A stretch of 64,000 nt of DNA from positions 10,680,899 to 10,744,898 of the forward strand of contig OZ005694.1 in the NCBI GenBank assembly GCA_963930775.1. The letters run 5' to 3'. Numbering within the stretch: position 1 is the first letter of the stretch; the number at the start of each line of letters is the position of its first letter. Source of the DNA: Cliona cf. orientalis (taxonomy: Eukaryota > Porifera > Demospongiae > Clionaida > Clionaidae). Below, one piece after another: positions 19,756 through 32,108 of this stretch. The position numbers and the translations under genes were made by a program. Under the pieces are notes generated by a model, which did no database searches, was not told where the DNA came from, and worked only from the letters and a program-made list of their open reading frames with translations.

Positions 19756-22372
19756 ATGAAGTTACTTGGATTTCTTTCCACTTTTCTCTCTATTTTTGCT
19801 GTCATGGACGCAGTAGCTCCAAATGATTTCTCTATTACATGCCGCACTGACTTTCAATATCGAGCGGCCCACGACTGGATCCCCTATGCAAACGACACCA
19901 GCAGTGGCACTTGGAAGGTTCTCATCGATCAGTATGACTACCAAAGTATCTTAGGATTTGGAGGAGCTTGGAAAGCAATAGATGCTGATACACAGCTCCC
20001 TCTTGATGGAATAACTGTACGTTTTATATAGTATCCTTGGCTGATAAAATTATGTTAATCAGTGATTAACCGTTTATTTTAGTTTACCCAAGGCAGTGGT
20101 GGGACATGTTCCTATCAAATTAGAGTATTTAATTCTTATCGGAATTCAAATTCAAACAACTGGGTCTTCACTCAAGCTATTGACTACCTTGATGCTGTTG
20201 AGCTGATTGTCAATGCCACTGTCAGATTCTCAGCTTGCATTCAGCGTCGTGTGGACAACCCACCTTGTAGAAACGACTATGTGATTCTGCATCGCTATGA
20301 TACCAATACACTGAGTGAGACCGAGAGGATCAATCCAACCAATTATCAGCCTTATAAAGGTACCTCAGAGAGCTCCCGTCTTGAGCAAGATCAAGTCAAT
20401 ACTAATGATGATACCACCATCATCGAGAGATTCCATCGACCTGCAAACTTCAACTACACTTACCTTGGACTTCAGGACATTGGCACTACTGGGATCGTTG
20501 ATCGAATTTTTATGTACTATGAAGTGTGCCCAGGAAGAGTTGAAGGACTCGTGACCTACCCTGAGGTACCTCACCCTGGAACATTACCTGGAGCATCATC
20601 ACGAACCACTAGGCTTGCTCACTGTGCTGAGCATTCACATAATATCACAAGCTTGGAAACCTACTCTTACCAAGATGGACGATGTGACCAGAGTGTTACA
20701 TGCGACTGTGATGCAGGGTATGAGGAAAATGGTCGTCAGTGTTTGGGTAAGCAAGTCATACATTGTACTATTGTACTCATAAAGCAATTCATTTTTATTC
20801 AGCTTGTACTCCTGGCAAATATCGAACCATACCACAAAACAGCAGTTGTGTTGATTGCCCAGCCAACAGCAATTCCTTGTCGGCAGCATCAGAATGTAGC
20901 TGTAGTGCAGGTTACTACAGAGTGAGTGGCTCCGAAGGAATTGGAGTGGGATGTACAGGTTGGAATTTTACTTTTAATATTATACATTATCATAATATCC
21001 GTGCTAGCATGATAAGACCTGTTCTTTTTTTAGTTCCCCCTCCTCCTATTAGTAACTGTGACATAAGTCAGCAATTTGACACTGCTATTACTATTCGGTG
21101 GAGATCTCCAGCAAACTGTGGAGGGCGAAGCGATTGCTACTATCAGATAAAAATAAACAATGATTCTCCAAAGCAGCATTCACCAGTTTTTCGTCCCAAT
21201 AATCAAGAAACATTCACTGTTGAAGATTTACAGCCAGATACTACTTATTCAATCAAAGTTAGCATTCACAACGGAGTCAGTGGCCAGGATCCTGACAATG
21301 CTGAAAGCAGAGAATGTGTGATTGTAGCCACAACCTTACAAGGAAGTAAGTAAGATCAATCCAAACTATTTTTAGCGATTCAGCTACCCAAGGGAATTTT
21401 TTGATGTATCATGCAAGAATCAATTAAATTTTATCTGAGGTGTTCTAGCTCATTGAATCTTTCTCTCCATCATGCAAGGGTATACTCTTGTCCTTTATCT
21501 ACCTTACTTTTCATACATAGGTGTGTTCATGTTTGGTGGAATCACCTATCCCAACAACACAGCAGTCATCTTAGAGCACATTGGTGAAGAGGATAAGAAC
21601 TCATTTATCTGCACCACTTCCTATAGTAGCTGCTGCCAAACTGGCGTACAAGGAAATTTTTATTACCCGAATGGAGAACCTGTTTTATCTCTCTCCGAAA
21701 CATCTTCACCAAGACGCCTCTACCAAACTCATAACCATGGCTCAATCAGCCTTAAGCAAAAATCTGGTGAAACGTTTACTCCGTTGGGGAGATATCGATG
21801 TGAAATACCAGACGGTAGAGGGACCTTGCAAAACTTATTCTTCACAATTGGTGAGGCTACTAACTTTATTTAATTCTGCCGTGTGTCAGTTGTAGCTAGC
21901 TACCTGCTTTGTGTCTACAGGAACTATTCAAGAACGTGAATGTCCAACTATCCCACCTAAAGTAATCATTCCAGGTTCAGTAATAATATATTAAGCTATG
22001 CTTTGTTGCAATAATTACTACTTGAATATTATCGGTCGCACAGATATCTACTTTGAACTGAATGGCGAGATACTCACCAACAACAGCGCAGTAGACCTGA
22101 ACGACATCGGAGAGGGTGAGGGAGCACTTCTGTGCAAGACTAACCATCCTAACTGCTGCGGAACTCGACCCAATCGCTTTGGCCAGTTCTTCTACCCTAA
22201 TGGCCGTCAAGTTCCCATCAGAGTTCAAAATGAAGGCTTTTATCGCAACAGAGGGGAGCAGAGGATCCGCCTCAATCGAAAGGAAGGAGTGATTTCTCCA
22301 ATTGGCGAGTTTCGATGTGAGATTCCCGACGCCAATGGAGTGATGAGGAGTGTCTACATTACTATCAATTAA
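19756..22372 (+). CDS. Receptor D: Eph-like ectodomain with two Ig-like domains, apparently secreted
   Basis: Seven exons join in frame to 701 aa: 19756-20016, 20083-20746, 20803-20958, 21034-21345, 21521-21850, 21921-21974, 22044-22372. The order is signal peptide, Eph-type ligand-binding domain (YLGLQDIG, VCPGRVEGL), CDCDAGYEENG and Cys-rich module, FN3, Ig-like domain 1, a short linker exon, Ig-like domain 2 (FYPNGRQVP...GEFRCEIPD). The frame ends YITIN-stop exactly where other copies have a splice donor. A complete TM exon lies 454 bp downstream (22827-23062) but no donor joins it, so the product should be soluble unless an unseen splice is used. The intron 3 donor is GTTGGA, weak but GT. 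It has its own TATA-type promoter. No Ran gene follows. Confidence 0.8.
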
Positions 22373-22826
22373 TTAACTATTAAAACTGATGTGCATGGTG
22401 GAGTATATATAGCTATAGCTAGAATTACGTGTGTGAGCTAAAAATTATATCATGAACTGACCCATCCAATTTGTGATGTATATTTTTTCCCCTGTATTCT
22501 ATATAGTCTAAAAAATTAATATGAAAAAAATTGAAGGATGAAGTAGGGATGGCAGTGGCGAAAAGCACACAGACAAGATTTGTAGCTAGGGAATAGTCAC
22601 ATCCGGAGATATAGAGAAGGAGAGGTCACTGGTCAGTAATTATTGTATAATCCTGAAAGGTGGAGAACTTGTGAGTGTTCTTAGCGAGTTCAATTGTGTG
22701 TGTGTGTGTGTGTGTGTGTGTCTGTGCATATAATATAAGGTACGGTGTGTGTATGTGTCTATGTGTATGTGTGCATATTATAGTATACTTCAGTGACATA
22801 TACTTATAATAATTAATGTTTTTCAG
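22373..22826. other. Former last intron of receptor D, with a (TG)n run
   Basis: Contains a GT microsatellite (about 22694-22720) and GTGTATGTGTCTATG words typical of the last intron of every receptor copy. The expected donor at about 22372 is replaced by an AATTAATTAAC stretch containing the stop codon. Confidence 0.5.
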
Positions 22827-23062
22827 GCACAATCACCAGAGATGCCTTAATCAGCTCGCCCACCAGCACTGGAGCGTCATGTGTAAACTTGTACGTATTC
22901 ATTGGAGTTGTTGTGGGTGTAGCTGTGCTTGCTGCCATTATTATCACACTGATCTCTGTCTGTCTCTGTGTGATTTGCATGAAGAAGAAGAAGATCACTA
23001 TGGAATTGTACGAGCAGGAGACAAAAATTAAACCAGCGGCCATGAAAATGGATGAACTTTAA
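22827..23062 (+). pseudogene. Orphan transmembrane exon downstream of receptor D
   Basis: 236 bp with a good acceptor (TTTTTCAG), open frame, one TM helix and the conserved tail (KKKKITMELYEQE...KMDEL). It equals exon 6 of receptor A. It is orphaned because the preceding exon runs into a stop instead of a donor. It could still be used by an alternative transcript; RNA would decide. Confidence 0.65.
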
Positions 23063-23124
23063 TTTGATACTATGCATAGTGATAATATTATTAGTACCCG
23101 TTGATGTAACAGTTAGACTTGTAT

Positions 23125-24290
23125 AGAGCTCCAGCAAACTGTGGAGGGTGAAGCGATTAAAATTGCTACTATCAGATTCTCCAAAGCGGCATTCACCTGT
23201 ATTCCGTCCCAATAATAAAGAAACCTTTACTATTGAAAATTTACAGCCAGATACAGCTTATTCAATCCAGTTAGTATTCATAATGGAGTCAGTGACCAGG
23301 ACCCTGACAATGCTAGACTAAGAGAATGTGTCATTGTAATCACAACCTTACAAGGAAGTATGGTCAATCCAAACTATTTTTAGCGATTCATTACCTAAGG
23401 GGGTTTTTTCATGTACCATGCCAAGAATCAGTTAAATTGTATCTTAATTTAATTTTTGCTCTAGCTCACTACCTATATTATAACTAGTGCTACTTTTTGC
23501 ACATAGTTGTGCTCATGCTTGGTGGAATCACCTATCCCAACAACACAGCAGTCATCTTAGAGCACATCGGCAAAGAAGATAAGAGCTCCTTGATATGTAC
23601 AACTTCTCAATATTATAGTCACTGCTGCCAAACTGGTGTGCGAGGAAGGTTTTATTACCCAAATGGTGTTGTTTCAATCAGCATTCAGCATAGAAATAGA
23701 ATAGAACTTATACAGAAAACCTACCAGAGTTTCAGAACATTCTAGAATGACTTAACATCTTACATCAACTGTTCACAGACAGGTTCACAGACAAACACCA
23801 TCACACATAACAACATTCACACACAAACAGCATCACCATAATACCCTAATCAACATTGCACAAATCAGACTGAAGATTCTAGAACACTATTGCACAAATT
23901 ACTTAATTACCACCTTACAATAATAGCTAACTCTACTAATTAACAGTACAAGAGTCACAGTTTCCAACAAACAGAATACCTGTTTATCTCTCTCCAAAGT
24001 GTGTCTTCACCAGGACAGAGCCTTTACCAGACTCGTAATCATGGCTCAATCAGCCTTAAGCAAAAACATGGTGAAGCATTTCCTCCATTGGGGAGGTATC
24101 GATGTGAAATACCAGATGGTAGAGGGTGCACCTTAATTGCAAAATTTATTCATCGGTCGGTGAGGCCACTAATTTTGTTGTAATAATATTATGTCAGTTG
24201 TAGCTACCTGCTTTGTTCCTATAGATAGTATTTAGGAACATGAATGCCCAACTATATATCCCACCTGAAGTAACCATTCCAGGTTCTATA
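23125..24290 (+). pseudogene. Receptor fragment E: D-type FN3, Ig-like and linker exons, decayed
   Basis: An FN3 exon relic (about 23125-23357) contains indels and a TAA in the NNKE stretch. A D-type Ig exon starts at 23507, is interrupted after 23666 by about 300 bp of unrelated DNA, resumes near 23975 and ends at 24159. A linker exon relic follows (about 24226-24284, PPEVTIPG). It resembles receptor D more than A. Exons 1-3 and TM are missing. It abuts the 3' flank of 7TM-3. Confidence 0.75.
23667..23974. repeat. ~300 bp insertion inside the Ig exon of receptor E
   Basis: The Ig-domain sequence breaks after TACCCAAATGG and continues with ATACCTGTTTATCTCTCTCC. The intervening DNA has no match to other receptor copies. 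It is A/C-rich with repeated ACAAACA words and no clear inverted ends, so the class is unknown. Confidence 0.45.
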
Positions 24291-24693
24291 ATAATTGGGG
24301 CGAGCCTGAGCGAGCCCCACACTAATCAGTACTACGAGAAATACTGTGAATCACAGAAATACGTCATGCAGTTCAGATCGAAGCCTTACCCACTCACATG
24401 GATTTGGTTGAAGATGAACTTTCATGATACTGTATATATATATGAGGAAAATACTACTGTTAGGTAATGGTCTAGAGCAAATATACTATGTAGCCATATA
24501 TACACAAAGATTTCTGTGGTTTACAAAAGGATACACATGTAAACACAGTGATGCAATGAGGGATAGAATTTTAGAATTAGCTGACGGTGTTTGTGGCTGA
24601 TATGTTGGCTATCAAAACTAAGTATTGCGGCTAGGGAGAGTTCTCTATTGAATGTACAGTGGCTTCTCTTCCTCCTCCATTTTGTTTGTTAGT
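24291..24693. other. 3' flank of 7TM-3
   Basis: Matches 3770-4158, the 3' flank of 7TM-2, including the TTCATGATACTGTATATAT and TTAGCTGACGGTGTTTGTGG stretches. No gene was seen. Confidence 0.55.
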
Positions 24694-27013
24694 TCAGAGC
24701 ACAATGGTGGATTGACTGCTGCTCAATGCTGGACCACTCGTGGAGGCGGCAGATTTCGACGACGTCTTCTCCACGCCTCTCTTGCAAGTGAGGTAATCCA
24801 GGTAGAGCTTTAGAGTCTTCTTGGTCAAGAGGAAAGCCACAAATATGACGAATCCCTGGGTGCTGTTGAAGATGATGAAGAGATACCATGCCCAGCTCAT
24901 GCCGGCTAGAATGGCGACAAACCCAAACACCCAAGTGAGGCCTGTGGTGCAAAAGATGGCGATATTCAGGTGAAGGAAAGGAGTGGCATCTTCACGGTTC
25001 AGTTTGGCTTGCGATCGAGAAGCCATGAAGATATAGACAGACACTACGATAAACATGACCAGGTTGAAGGAAATGGAGAGAACAAGGGGAACAACGAAAG
25101 CGACGATGGCAGACTCGAGGTGATTTATCCAACAGCTGCCCAAGGATCCGTCGGCTAGTACTCCATAGAGCACCAGTCCTTGTGTAGTGAAATTGACCAC
25201 TATGGATACTGCAGTGATTAATAGGGGCAACCCCCAGCCAGCGAGCATGTATGAGAAGAGCAGCTGTAGCTTATCGTGCTTCGAGTCCATGATCAGCTTC
25301 TTGGCTTGGTGAAACTTTCGCACCACTTCCAGCGACATTACGCTCATCCATGCAAACTGTGCCAGAAAGAAGAAATGCAGAGCTACAGCGACTGACGTAC
25401 AGAGCTCGACGATTGGATACGCTTGCGATATCGGACCACCGATTAGAATCAGTAGATTCGTTACGAGGTTGGCAAAGGCTAGATTCATCAAGATTTTGCT
25501 CGGTAACGAGCGCAATTCCTTGAAGAGGCTGTAGGTTATCAATACTAAAGCACTACCAATCACGGAGAGGGAGCACCCTACGTAGGTGAGTTCAAGGTAG
25601 CCAGCAGGGTAAGAAAAAATGGTGGTGTTCACCTGAACAGTAGTGACATTATCGGGACAGATGAGAGGCAGTCCATCGGTGCTGTAGCCGAGAATATCCA
25701 TCTCTTCACCATCCACAAGAATGGTGTCGCTTGTGAGCAAAGTGAATTCCGTCCCATTCAGGGCCACCAACTCTGTGGGGCAGTCGAGGAAAAATCCACT
25801 CCCACTGCCTGAACTGTTAGTGGACTGATTTACATTAGTCAGCGGTTGAGAAAAACACTTTCCGTCCCGTGATACGAAATTCTGTGGGCAGAGAGTGTCT
25901 CGACAGTCTAGACCAACTGCCGCCTGGCCCTCGGGGCAGCTCACCGTAACATTCCGAGTCTGCGTGTCCTTTTGTATAATCACATGACCACCACCAAAGT
26001 TACTCAGAGTAATCGTGAAGGGTATACGCCCTTGAGTAGGAGGGGGTGTCACAATCACAATCCCATCTGGAACCTTTGTAGGGGGAGGAGGAGTACTAGG
26101 TGGGGGTTCGGTCGTAGGTGGGCGGATGTTTTGTATACACTGAATCGGAACCATTTTGACAGCCCTGGATGTCTCCCGCAGGCACTGTCTGAGAAATACT
26201 TGATTGCATTCTGCACATGCGAGATTGCGAAATAAAGGAGCGACCACAAAACTTTCACCAACACGCTTCAACACGAGAGCTTCTCGGAGGTCGTACGGAC
26301 CATTTACACAGTCGTTAGCGAGTTCTTTGTACTCTTCTTGCGAAATCCTGAGGAACTCGGTTATATTGAGACAGGTTTCAACAACGTTCGGATAGCATGC
26401 TCAGGCTTGGCGTGTGGGGCAGGGTCCGTGGGTACTGGTACGAACAACGGCTGCACTGCTCTTGAAAGAGGCTCGTATCGAGCTTAGAAAATGGAACAGT
26501 TTTAGAATCGAGTAGCTGGTAGAGATATTTAGTGCATACAATGCTCGCCTCCCACGAGACTGTGTTCTCCACGCGATTGCATAGAGCACAGTGCTGATTT
26601 CTGTAGACAATCCCCGATACGGGGTCAGTAACTGGAGGCAAGTCTCGAGATTCTGAGAGATAACTGTCAAGCACCATTTGTCCACTCTCACCGACCTCAG
26701 AAAGCCAGTCTGAAGAACATCCGGATACCATCCAAAACGACTCATTCGCCACGACGTCTATCGTGCTGTCGAGGTAGATGCTCTGACAAGTGAATTGAAG
26801 TTCGTTGAGACGTGAGTCCCCGAGTGGCGTTCCTTCGCGGCAGGCAGCTGACCTTCGCGTGAATGACGGTCCACAGCAGTCGCCGTATACCTCGCAGTCC
26901 GCGTCGCATTTACACCGTCCCCCGTCTCTTTCGATGTTGTATGCCCGACATTCTCTTCCGCAGGAGCGGCAGTTGGGCTCTAGCTCCCTCGTCGGCTCCT
27001 CTGTCGTAGCATT
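24694..27013 (-). pseudogene. 7TM-3, main body: SMB-domain 7TM receptor, frameshifted and truncated
   Basis: The SMB domain and first Cys-rich region read from 27013 down to 26378. A net 4 bp insertion near 26397-26405 then shifts the frame. From 26274 a 526-codon frame continues through the linker and all seven TMs to 24694. The stop at 24694 is an AGA-to-TGA type change relative to 7TM-2 that removes the last ~23 tail residues. The signal peptide is not adjacent: it was separated by the 5.1 kb element that starts at 27014. About 93-95% of the TM residues match 7TM-2 by eye, so inactivation is recent. Confidence 0.85.
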
Positions 27014-27530
27014 GGGCTTTTCCATTAATAAAGGATACACCCCCACGGAAGACCAATAATTACTTCCTGACGGTATAAGCTATAAAATTTTAATTACTTT
27101 CTTGATGGATATTTAGCCACTTTATATTAATTCTTGATGGTCAGCTAATGCAATTTTAATGATTCCAAACGGTGTTGTTAATAGTTGGAGGTGTAATTAA
27201 TTGACAGGGTATCACTAGAAAATGGTTTTCATTACATGATCTACATGTGACATTGTGCAGTTAATTGTCTAATTAATGCTATCATGTGATGCACAGTGGA
27301 GTAGGAAGCAATTAATTGTACATGGGGGGGGCCAAGGTACTCGGTCATGCGCGATGCAGGGACGTAAATTAGTCATAGCGGCTAGTTTCTAAAAGCCTAC
27401 CTTTTTTAACACGTTACTGACATTAATCAGTATGCTAAAAATTAGACATTTGAGACCTTATCCTAAGACTTTCTGGTCTTCTATCCTTGCTAAGTATAAT
27501 TAGCTATCCACCCTTTTATTGGAGGGGCCA

Positions 27531-27532
<2 letters not shown>

Positions 27533-27569
<37 letters not shown>
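27533..27569 (+). repeat. Poly-C tract, 37 bp
   Basis: An uninterrupted run of C followed by GGTTCC, preceded by GGGGCCAGG. It lies inside the 5.1 kb element. Its length is prone to sequencing or assembly error. Confidence 0.85.
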
Positions 27570-27572
<3 letters not shown>

Positions 27573-28060
27573 TCCTACTCCATAACTTAACACACATTCA
27601 GAAGGGGGGTTGGGGGTGGGGTGAGGGAGAGAACTATAGAGAGACTCCTAGAAGTTATAGGAAACCAGTTAGCTCACTTTAATTAACATGACAGTGGATT
27701 CAACAATCCCATGGCCACACCCCTAGCTCATTACTACTATGTTTATTTCCCTCTTGTAAGTCTATTATTCCTTGTCATGTTTCCAGGCCATGCATGGGCC
27801 ACTTAACAACTTATCCAAGGGTAGCCTCGTCCCCAGGCTCCCTGATGTTGTCTTTGCATGCAACATTGAATAGCTGGGAATATAGGGCCTGGGAATGAGG
27901 TATATACCCTAGGGGAAATAATATACTACAATATCTATGTCTTACGGGGCTATCAAAGAATTATTATGAGCATGTATTGAGGGGAATAAGTAAAGGACTA
28001 AAGTGGGCAGCTCAAAGTGTATGTGATTGGGTATGTATAGGAGGGATCGATGAGATGAAG

Positions 28061-28241
28061 TGATTAGAATAATTAATCACATCCTGCAATTTGGAAATAA
28101 TCACACGAGTAACTGCCGGTTGGAAAGCTTGAAATTGCATGAGGTGAAGCCAAGTGCAATTTAAATTGCTTTACAACTGGCAGTTACGAGTGTGATTATT
28201 TCCAAATTGCACTCAGAAGGATGTGATCAATTACTAATCAT
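28061..28241. repeat. Foldback MITE nested in the 5.1 kb element
   Basis: The two halves are near-perfect inverted copies (TGATTAGAATAATTAATCAC at the left; TGATCAATTACTAATCA at the right; shared GCAATTTGGAAATAATCACAC core). ATGAAG flanks both sides (28055-28060 and 28242-28247), a plausible 6 bp target duplication. Confidence 0.65.
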
Positions 28242-28889
28242 ATGAAGCGCTTATGTAAGGATGCCTATCTACTTGACTAACAGACCACTAGCAGTAGTAT
28301 AGGTCCACTAAGTAAATAGAAGCCTGGCTACCCCCACAAGGTGAAGGGGTGCTTTGTAGAGCTTGTGTAGCATCAGCAGGTTTCGTGGCTTTCTTCTTGA
28401 CCTTGCAGCTGTACTAACAAAACGAAGGGTGATTTTACCCAATCAGCATGTGATTAGGTGCAAGCTGTAATTAAATTAACACCGTAGGCAATCAGTGAGC
28501 GATTACACTTGCACTGTTAGATACAAGAATTATTGCCTACTTTACTATGGGAGTTTACTGTAGTGATCATGACTTAGTACATCATAATATTATTATGATT
28601 AGGGTGCATAGAAGATGAAATGGGTAATGTGATGGGAGTATGCATAATATTATGATGAAGTGATCAGTGGGTGGGAATGAGATGCATTTTTGTATGAGAG
28701 GGATGAAATGATCAGGACATAATTATAAATGATTAGGGTATGTGTATGAGAAATGAAGTAATAGGGCAGTATATATGAGAGATGAGTGGGGATGAAATGA
28801 TTAGGATATATGTATAAGAGATGAAGTAATTAGGGTATATGTATGAGAAATGAAGTAATAGGGCAGTACACAATTTTAGAATATAGTTG

Positions 28890-29020
28890 TAACAAATACT
28901 GTGATCTGATTGGACACTTGGAGGTCTCTATTTCTCATAGAGACCTACAAGTTTTCATAGAGACCTACAAGTTCTCATAGAGACCTACAAGTTTCATAGA
29001 GACCTACAAGTATAGCCAAG
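28890..29020 (+). repeat. Tandem repeat, four units of about 19 bp
   Basis: Units of CATAGAGACCTACAAGT with small length differences. The preceding segment (TGTAACAAATACTGTGATC) also occurs near 2240 beside similar CCCCTACAAG units. Confidence 0.7.
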
Positions 29021-29100
29021 GGCAAAGAAAGATGCACAGTGCAACAGTAACCTAGTCCTCAGGTCAACTACCACGGTTACAGTTGCTATATTCTAAATCA

Positions 29101-29242
29101 GTTAGAGACCTCGTCCAATGGTCTCTACGCTTTTAAGAGACCCTCAGGCCCTTAGTAGCACCCTCGCTTTCGCTCGGGATGCTACAGCCAAGGGCCTTCG
29201 GGTCTCTTAAAAGGCGTAGAGACCTTGGACTCGGTCTCTAAC
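29101..29242. repeat. 142 bp hairpin element
   Basis: GTTAGAGACC at the left pairs with GGTCTCTAAC at the right, and inner segments (TCTCTACGC / GCGTAGAGA, AAGAGACCC / GGGTCTCTT, GGCCCTT / AAGGGCC) continue the pairing around a central CTCGCTTTCGCTCGGGA loop. It could form a long stem in DNA or RNA. Confidence 0.7.
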
Positions 29243-29760
29243 TATTATGTAGTATAATATGACACACAGTAGTGAGATGGGTATGTGTGTGAGATATGCG
29301 AATGGTTGCATGGGGTATGTGCTTAAGACATGAAATGATTAGGACATATGTATGGTGTATGTGTGTACCAGTGCTTGTGATTGGGGTATGTGCATGACAA
29401 CATGTAGTGATTATATAAGAGATAAAGTGACAGGGATTGGAATATGTGAGAGGTGATGTGATTAGGGTATGTGTAGTTAGGGTATGAGAAATGAAGTAAT
29501 AGGGCAGTATAATATGACACACAGAGAGATGGGTATGTGTATGAGAGATGTGAGTGGTTGCATGGGGTATGTATTAAAGACATGAAATGATTATGATATG
29601 TGTATATGTATGTGAATACCAGTGCTTGTGTGTGTATGACATTGTGAAGTGATTAAGGTATGTATATGAGAGATAATTGGAATATGTGAGAGGTGATGTG
29701 ATTAGGGTATGCGTGATTAGGGTACGTGTGGTAAGGGTATGCATGCTTAGGTGGCTAACC
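29243..29760. repeat. GTATG-rich degenerate minisatellite
   Basis: Degenerate units of roughly 25-35 bp built from GGGTATGTG, TGAGAGATG, GAAGTGATTAGG and CAGTGCTTGTG. Two larger blocks (about 29260-29480 and 29515-29720) are diverged copies of each other. Related units begin near 28600. ORFs across it are repeat artefacts. Confidence 0.65.
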
Positions 29761-31650
29761 ATGCTCAGAAGTCTAGTGAAATCAGCAGACACCCACAAGC
29801 ATGTCTAGTGGGGTAACCACTACTACTGCCACCTGGGTGGTGATGGTGGTTTCACACCTAGATGTGTTACCACATAGTGCTGTAACTTGCCTGGGCATGT
29901 TTCAGATCTCTGCACAACACACCACAAAAACACTCTAGCTCTGCTCCTCTGACTCAGTAGATTTCATCTGCACACACCCATGCTTGCTCTCAGATTAACT
30001 CTTGCTTGAAATTTGATTCCCACCATGATCTTGCTCATCCATACAAGAGACAATTTATAGCCCTATGGTCCTCTATACATGTGTGCCCAACTGTCACTGA
30101 TGACTTACATTCCACTAGTTTGAATATGAGAATAGCATGCTAAGTTAGCCAAGAGCGCATAATATATGCGCTCTTGGTTAGGTATAATGTTGTAGAGAGC
30201 TACTTTCAGGGGCATGCATGAACCTATAGCTAGTACATGCATGTAGGTGTATACTATAACATATAATAGGTATAAATGCATGTACCATGCGTATACATTT
30301 TTATGCTTAGTGTGGTACTAGGTTGTTTCTACAAACATTATATGCAAACCATTTGTAGCAGCATGGTGGGCCAGTCTGACCTTCAGGACATACTACTGGG
30401 ATGATGTATACGCATGCATGAGCTATTATAAGTAACTGGAAAAGGTAGGGGTGTATATGCTACTTATTTAATGAGAGCTCAGCTAGGGATCTAAGCAGGT
30501 TGTGTCCCTTGTCCAATTAATACACAGTGCTGTCATACAAATTAAGGTAAAATAGTGGTATGGGGAAAATTTCCTCAATAGTACCAAAAATGTTTAGCAA
30601 TGACAATGATCTATGAGTATCAATGTACCACACCAAGTCTGATCTGTTGTTGATATTAAAATATAGGTTTGTGCTGTGGTTGGCGCCTTTTTCCAACCAC
30701 AAGCATGCACAGAAAATTACTAGGACCACTGGCATCATTAAAAATAGTTTCCATAGCAAATTAGCAAAGGTCTATTGTGCAATGTTGGGCATCAGTTGTT
30801 CATGTGAAATGGTTATCCAATTAAAGCCATGCAATGGTTAGCTATATCCATACTACACATTGTCACGCTATACGAAAAATAGTAGTGTGCATAGTATTAT
30901 TGAGAGTATAGGCCTGGTACACAAGGCTTGCAAGGACCATGGTTTTCAATAAGAGCCGGGACGAGTGATTCCATGCTACAATGTCTTGGAGGCATAATAG
31001 TTAATGTTATGCAAGCTGGAGTGTAATAAACAATTACCTACCAATAGAAGTTCCTCTAAATCAGTGAAGTGTAACCAACCCAGGGATAAAGATACTAGTA
31101 ATGGGAACTCAGATCTTATTAATAGTGTCTGATGGATAGCTAAAATAACCTCTTTGTGACAGGACAATGTTTATTTTTATGGGAGTGAGTAGCTTGGAAC
31201 AGCGCAGTATGTACGTAGATAACACTATTGAGGAGAGAGAAAGGGAGCTGTATTTGATACTGAATTTATCTTCTGGGGATGGTAGCTATGTCATATTAAT
31301 AATTGTGTCATAAGTACACCAAATTACACTCATAGGGGGTGTATGATTACTAGGCATTGGTGAATTGTGCTCAAAATCTGTCCTATTATGCTATGCTGGC
31401 AATGCTAGTAAAACCCTTCATGCTCACCACAATGCCTTATAATTAGCAAAGGTACCACTGCACTAAATAACAAAGGTTGCTGACATGCAGTCAAATATAG
31501 AAGGTAATTAGCATATTATGTATTATGCTCCAGTACCTTGGGCTCCAATAAGGATTCATGCAGCACACGAGATGAGGAAGGAATGGTTGAAGGATAAATT
31601 ATAGAATCTATTATGCTAGCATATGCCCATGTGCTAATGGAATCTATTAT

Positions 31651-31732
31651 GCCCAAAATTAGCCTCGTCCCTAGGCCTCCACCCATTTCTGCGTGCAACA
31701 TTGAAGCTGGGTGGATCGAGGCTTGGGGACGA
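31651..31732. repeat. Short foldback repeat (CCTCGTCCC family)
   Basis: TAGCCTCGTCCCTAGGCCTC at the left is inverted as GAGGCTTGGGGACGAGGCTA at the right. Related copies lie at about 27823-27902 and 61602-61636. Confidence 0.5.
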
Positions 31733-32108
31733 GGCTATAGCTCAAAATTATGCCAGCATAATTCGCCAATGCCTAATGGTTACAAAATCAAATAGCAGGC
31801 CCAATATAGCTACAGGCCAGCTCAGAAGCCTTTAATACTCATATTACTTTGATGTGGTCACAAACCACACCCTCCCATTACTTTTTCCTTAGGTGAACTC
31901 TGAGCCCATCAATGCACAGTTAGCTAAAATCCTTATTATGAGGATACCACTTGCAAGGGACGGAAGACCATTAATGATTTCTTGATGGTCTCAATACTCT
32001 ATTTAATTAATTCTTGATGGTTCATCGGCCTATAATTAGATCTAGGGGGTCATATGCCAATTTCACTCTTCCGTGGGGGTGTATCATTCATTAATGGAAA
32101 AGCCCATT

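Larger units (their letters stand above)
27014..32105. mobile_element. 5.1 kb non-autonomous DNA transposon splitting 7TM-3
   Basis: 39 bp terminal inverted repeats (27014-27052 and 32067-32105, 37 of 39 match) begin GGGCTTTTCCATTAAT. The 3 bp ATT at 27011-27013 is repeated at 32106-32108, and removing the element and one ATT restores alignment with 7TM-1 and 7TM-2. Subterminal TTCTTGATGG motifs occur twice near each end (27101-27137 and 31979-32020) in the same orientation. No transposase ORF was found in 5 kb; the interior is repeats, foldbacks and a 37 bp poly-C tract. The superfamily is uncertain (Harbinger/ISL2EU-like TIR start, but the duplication is ATT). Confidence 0.75.

Noticed and set aside
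29238..29798. Three minus-strand ORFs rich in His, Thr and Tyr
   Set aside because: They translate the GTATG-rich minisatellite and have no independent support.
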